Assembly: GCA_030040815.1 (NCBI GenBank)
Contig: JASHSZ010000170.1
Location: 1 to 7,720 of the forward strand
DNA: 7,720 bases
Direction: 5' to 3'
From: Streptosporangiaceae bacterium
Lineage (GTDB): Bacteria > Actinomycetota > Actinomycetes > Streptosporangiales > Streptosporangiaceae
Positions within the stretch are counted from its first letter, which is position 1; every line of letters starts with the position of its first letter. The notes below the pieces were generated by a model. That model did no database searches. It was not told the origin of the DNA and worked only from the letters and a program-made list of their open reading frames with translations. Shown in pieces: positions 5,620-7,720 of this stretch. The translations under genes and the position numbers were made by a program.

Positions 5620-6002
5620 ATGACCGACGTGATCACCCACCGCCTCAGCGAGCGACCCGATCTGATTGACCGGGTGTATGAAGTTGATTCGGCCTGGCCG
5701 GACTTCATGACCGCAGATCCCGTGATGAACGCATTCTTTGGACAGGTGACAGGCGCCTTTCCGCACTTGTGCGCTGTGGCAACGGATGCCAGCGGGGGCA
5801 GTCGCCGCTACGGCCAGGGCTCCGTGATGCGGCCCGAGACGCCGGGCTGACTCGTCTGGTGGCGCCAGTGCGGCCAACCGGCAAGCACCGGTATCCGAAC
5901 CTGCCTATGGCGAAATACATCACCATGGTGCGGGAAGACGGCTTGCCCGATGACCCTTGGCTACGAGTGCACGCCCGATCCGGCGGGAGGATCACGCAGG
6001 TA
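5620..6002 (+). pseudogene. Broken GNAT-family acetyltransferase
   Basis: These are remnants of a GNAT acetyltransferase of a Streptomyces-type family that, from memory, is roughly 250-270 residues long. The first part begins at the ATG at 5620 and reads MTDVITHRLSERPDLIDRVY, then DSAWPDFMTADPVMNAFFGQ and FPHLCAVATDA, to about 5790. The acetyl-CoA loop pattern RxxGxG appears directly after it as RRYGQG (5803-5820), so the roughly 50-60 residues that normally lie between are missing. From 5820 the homology continues in the third frame (LRDAARDAGLTRLVAPVRPT, then EDGLPDDPWLRVHARSGGRI) to about 6002. This implies a further small deletion with a frame change at about 5820. The first frame stops at 5848-5850. 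The expected last part of the enzyme after GGRI is not visible. The protein cannot be made whole. A possible leaderless promoter (TACGGT, 5607-5612) precedes the ATG. Confidence 0.8.
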
Positions 6003-6089
6003 GAACGACAGCAGACTGGCCGGCAACGATGCTGCCACACAACGAGTCGATCACGGTCTGTTAGGGGCTTCCGGAGCGCCTGGGGCACC

Positions 6090-7022
6090 ATGCTGATTGT
6101 GCCGTTGGAGGATCTGCCGGACTGGTTGCCGGGCTTTTGCCTGGACCATCTGGGTGGCGAGCCTGCGGACGTGCTGTTCCAGCTCCAACAGGTCTCAATG
6201 GTGTTCGGTCTCCAGTTGCAGGGTGGTACGGACGTGGTCGTCAAAGCGCGCGCTGATGACGGCCGGGCGGCGTCGTGCGTCGCGGCACAGGCCTGGCTGG
6301 CCGAGCGCGGGTATCCGTGTGCAGGGCCGCTCACGCCGGTGGTCAGTGTCGGTTCGCTAGCTGTGCACGCCGAGGAGTTCCGGCCCGGTGGCGAGGTATT
6401 GCACGGGGACTCGCCGGACGTGGCAGTGCGCTGCGCGGAGGTGTTCGCTCGGCTGATGGCCGAGCTGGCCGACGTGACCGTCGCGCCGCCGCTGCCGAAT
6501 CCGCCTTGGGTGCGCTGGGACCACGCCGGTCCCGGGGTGTGGCCGGCGATCGACTGGCTCGATAGCCGGGACCAGAGTGCCGTGCCGGCGTACGTCGTCG
6601 ACACGGCCGAGCGGGCTCGGGGGCGGCTACTCGCCGCCCGTCTGCCGTGTGTGCTGGGCCACGCCGACTTCGAGGCTCAGAACCTGCGGTGGCACGGCCG
6701 CGAGCTGTGGGCGGTGCACGACTGGGACAGCCTGGCATGGCAGCCGGAGGCGGCGCTGGCGGGAGCGGCGAGTGGGTCTTTCGCCAGTGACGGGCCGCCC
6801 ACACTGGCACCGATCGAGAGCTCCGAAGCGTTCCTCGTGGCTTATCAGGGCCTTCGAGAGCGCATGTTCACGGCCGAGGAGCAGGAGATCGCATGGGCGG
6901 CCAGCGTGTGGATGGCCGCTTACAACGCCCGGGAGGAAGCGCTGGTGCACGGGAGCACCCCGGTGTGCCGTAATGCGCTCCGAGCACAGGCAGCCGAACG
7001 TCTCCGCCGGGCTAATGCCTAA
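6090..7022 (+). CDS. Phosphotransferase (APH/choline kinase fold) family protein, catalytic motifs intact
   Basis: This 310-residue protein has the aminoglycoside-phosphotransferase fold. The N-lobe has a likely ATP-binding lysine at 52 (TDVVVKARADDGRA). The catalytic loop is HADFEAQN at 191-198, with Asp193 and Asn198 in place, and the metal-binding motif is HDWDS with Asp211. All residues expected for ATP-dependent phosphate transfer are present. The overall sequence matches a conserved actinobacterial phosphotransferase family in my memory (RPGGEVLHGDSPDVAVR, LPNPPWVRWDHAGPGVWPAI, SLAWQPEAALAGAASG), whose substrate I cannot name. The start is uncertain: the ATG at 6090 has TGGGG four bases before it and GGAG thirteen bases before it, and a GTG at 6099 is possible. 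The frame is open upstream through the acetyltransferase remnant to 5769, but that part belongs to a different family. It appears to be transcribed alone. Confidence 0.85.
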   Translation: MLIVPLEDLPDWLPGFCLDHLGGEPADVLFQLQQVSMVFGLQLQGGTDVVVKARADDGRAASCVAAQAWLAERGYPCAGPLTPVVSVGSLAVHAEEFRPGGEVLHGDSPDVAVRCAEVFARLMAELADVTVAPPLPNPPWVRWDHAGPGVWPAIDWLDSRDQSAVPAYVVDTAERARGRLLAARLPCVLGHADFEAQNLRWHGRELWAVHDWDSLAWQPEAALAGAASGSFASDGPPTLAPIESSEAFLVAYQGLRERMFTAEEQEIAWAASVWMAAYNAREEALVHGSTPVCRNALRAQAAERLRRANA

Positions 7023-7237
7023 CGATCTTCAATAGCTGGGGTTACCGGGTCTGGTCATCTGGCGTCTGGCGAGCTATCCAGACTGAACTCGTAGAGTCCG
7101 GATCGTGACGTCGGCTTACCGCGGGCGCATGACCGGGGTATGCGGAACGGGGCGGGTATACCCGGCGAGCAGCAGGGTGCGTGCCTATGCGGTCTTCCCG
7201 GTGTTGTCCTGTTGCGGTAGCCGCTGCGGGGCTGCTG

Positions 7238-7720
7238 TCAACGGAGGGGTTCAGCCGATGCCGCCCACAGCCGGGCTACCGATCCGGCTGCGCCCAGGGC
7301 TCTGCCGGCGGCAATCCTCGGCCTGCGCTGCTGCACGGCCCGGACCGCCCGCAGGACATAGGACGCGGTGTTAAAGGTTTCGCTGGCGATCGCGTGCAGT
7401 GTCAGCCGCTGCGGGTGGCGCAGGCCCGACTGCACGCCGAAGACCACCTGCGCGCAGGAAGCAAGGGCGGACACGGCGTTCAGCGATCGCTGGCGGGCGG
7501 GTGTTTGCGTCCCGGCGGCAGCCGACGCCTCCGGGCCTGGCCGGCGTGCGTCAAGCTCGCGCAGCAGGTCCCGTTTCTGCTGGGTGTTCTTTATCGTTTC
7601 GGCCCGGGTCGGCGCTTCCGTGCCAAGGCCCCACGCCACCAGCCCGGAGCCGGCAGCGCATGCCCACGCTGCCAGCGCCCGCTGCCGGCGGCCGGCGGCC
7701 CAGTGCCCGGCTCCGACGGC
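7238..7720 (-). CDS. Unrecognised, probably membrane-associated protein (5' end outside window)
   Basis: The minus-strand frame is open from the right edge to a TGA at 7238-7240, giving at least 160 residues, so the GTG at 7639 need not be the start. I do not recognise the family. Hydrophobic stretches occur at about visible residues 15-34 (ALAAWACAAGSGLVAWGLG) and 80-100 (LNAVSALASCAQVVFGVQSG). Between them is a charged, probably helical segment (TIKNTQQKRDLLRELDARRP, 42-61), followed by an Ala/Pro-rich linker. The charged segment and balanced residue use read like real protein, while the Ala/Arg-rich end is less convincing. Plus-strand frames over the same bases look like shadows. The 215 bases between 7022 and this gene hold no visible gene; the two genes converge there, and I see no clear terminator. 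Confidence 0.55.
   Translation of the reverse strand, partial: AVGAGHWAAGRRQRALAAWACAAGSGLVAWGLGTEAPTRAETIKNTQQKRDLLRELDARRPGPEASAAAGTQTPARQRSLNAVSALASCAQVVFGVQSGLRHPQRLTLHAIASETFNTASYVLRAVRAVQQRRPRIAAGRALGAAGSVARLWAASAEPLR

Noticed and set aside
958..7022. The two phosphotransferase genes as a duplication
   Set aside because: They share only the general fold. Length, catalytic motifs and the surrounding sequence differ, so they belong to different families.
1..7720. CRISPR array, tRNA, rRNA or riboswitch
   Set aside because: No regularly spaced repeats, no tRNA arm such as GGTTCGAATCC and no recognisable conserved RNA core were seen on reading both strands.

Overview
The window is GC-rich DNA, and its genes use G or C at most third codon positions. 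GTG starts, overlapping start and stop codons and the protein families present (ECF42-type sigma factor with a DGPF/YCII partner, two phosphotransferase families, an IS256-family transposase) all point to an actinomycete, Streptomyces-like or a relative. The genus cannot be fixed from this stretch. It looks like accessory or genome-arm DNA: long gaps between genes, an IS end, a decayed gene and several gene scraps.

Layout from left to right. Positions 1-638 are the 3' half of an IS256-family insertion sequence, with the C-terminal half of its transposase and a probable right terminal repeat. Positions 639-957 hold no gene I can support. Positions 958-2031 (minus) encode an aminoglycoside-phosphotransferase-fold protein with a GTG start behind a strong Shine-Dalgarno. 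Both catalytic aspartates of the kinase fold are asparagine in this protein. Positions 2032-2717 are non-coding as far as I can see, with one GC hairpin and short palindromes. Positions 2718-3227 (minus) encode a small multi-pass membrane protein of unknown function. Positions 3228-3863 hold one short coding-like scrap (3567-3713) and the probable promoter of the next operon.

Positions 3864-5416 (plus) are a two-gene operon: a DGPF/YCII protein, then an ECF42-type sigma factor with a long C-terminal extension. The two genes are joined by a GTGA overlap. Positions 5620-6002 are a broken GNAT acetyltransferase: its start, acetyl-CoA loop and C-terminal part are recognisable, but a central piece is gone and the frame shifts. 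Positions 6090-7022 (plus) encode a second, intact phosphotransferase-family protein. Positions 7238-7720 (minus) are the 3' part of an unrecognised, probably membrane-associated protein that runs off the window.

Only the DGPF-sigma pair is a clear functional unit. By analogy with its family it is a self-contained regulatory circuit in which the sigma factor probably drives its own operon. The two phosphotransferase-type genes and the dead acetyltransferase belong to families often linked to small-molecule or antibiotic modification, but nothing here identifies their substrates. I found no CRISPR array, tRNA, rRNA or riboswitch, and no convincing undescribed multi-gene system. The most unusual single item is the phosphotransferase at 958-2031, which looks like a pseudokinase with an added N-terminal motif.
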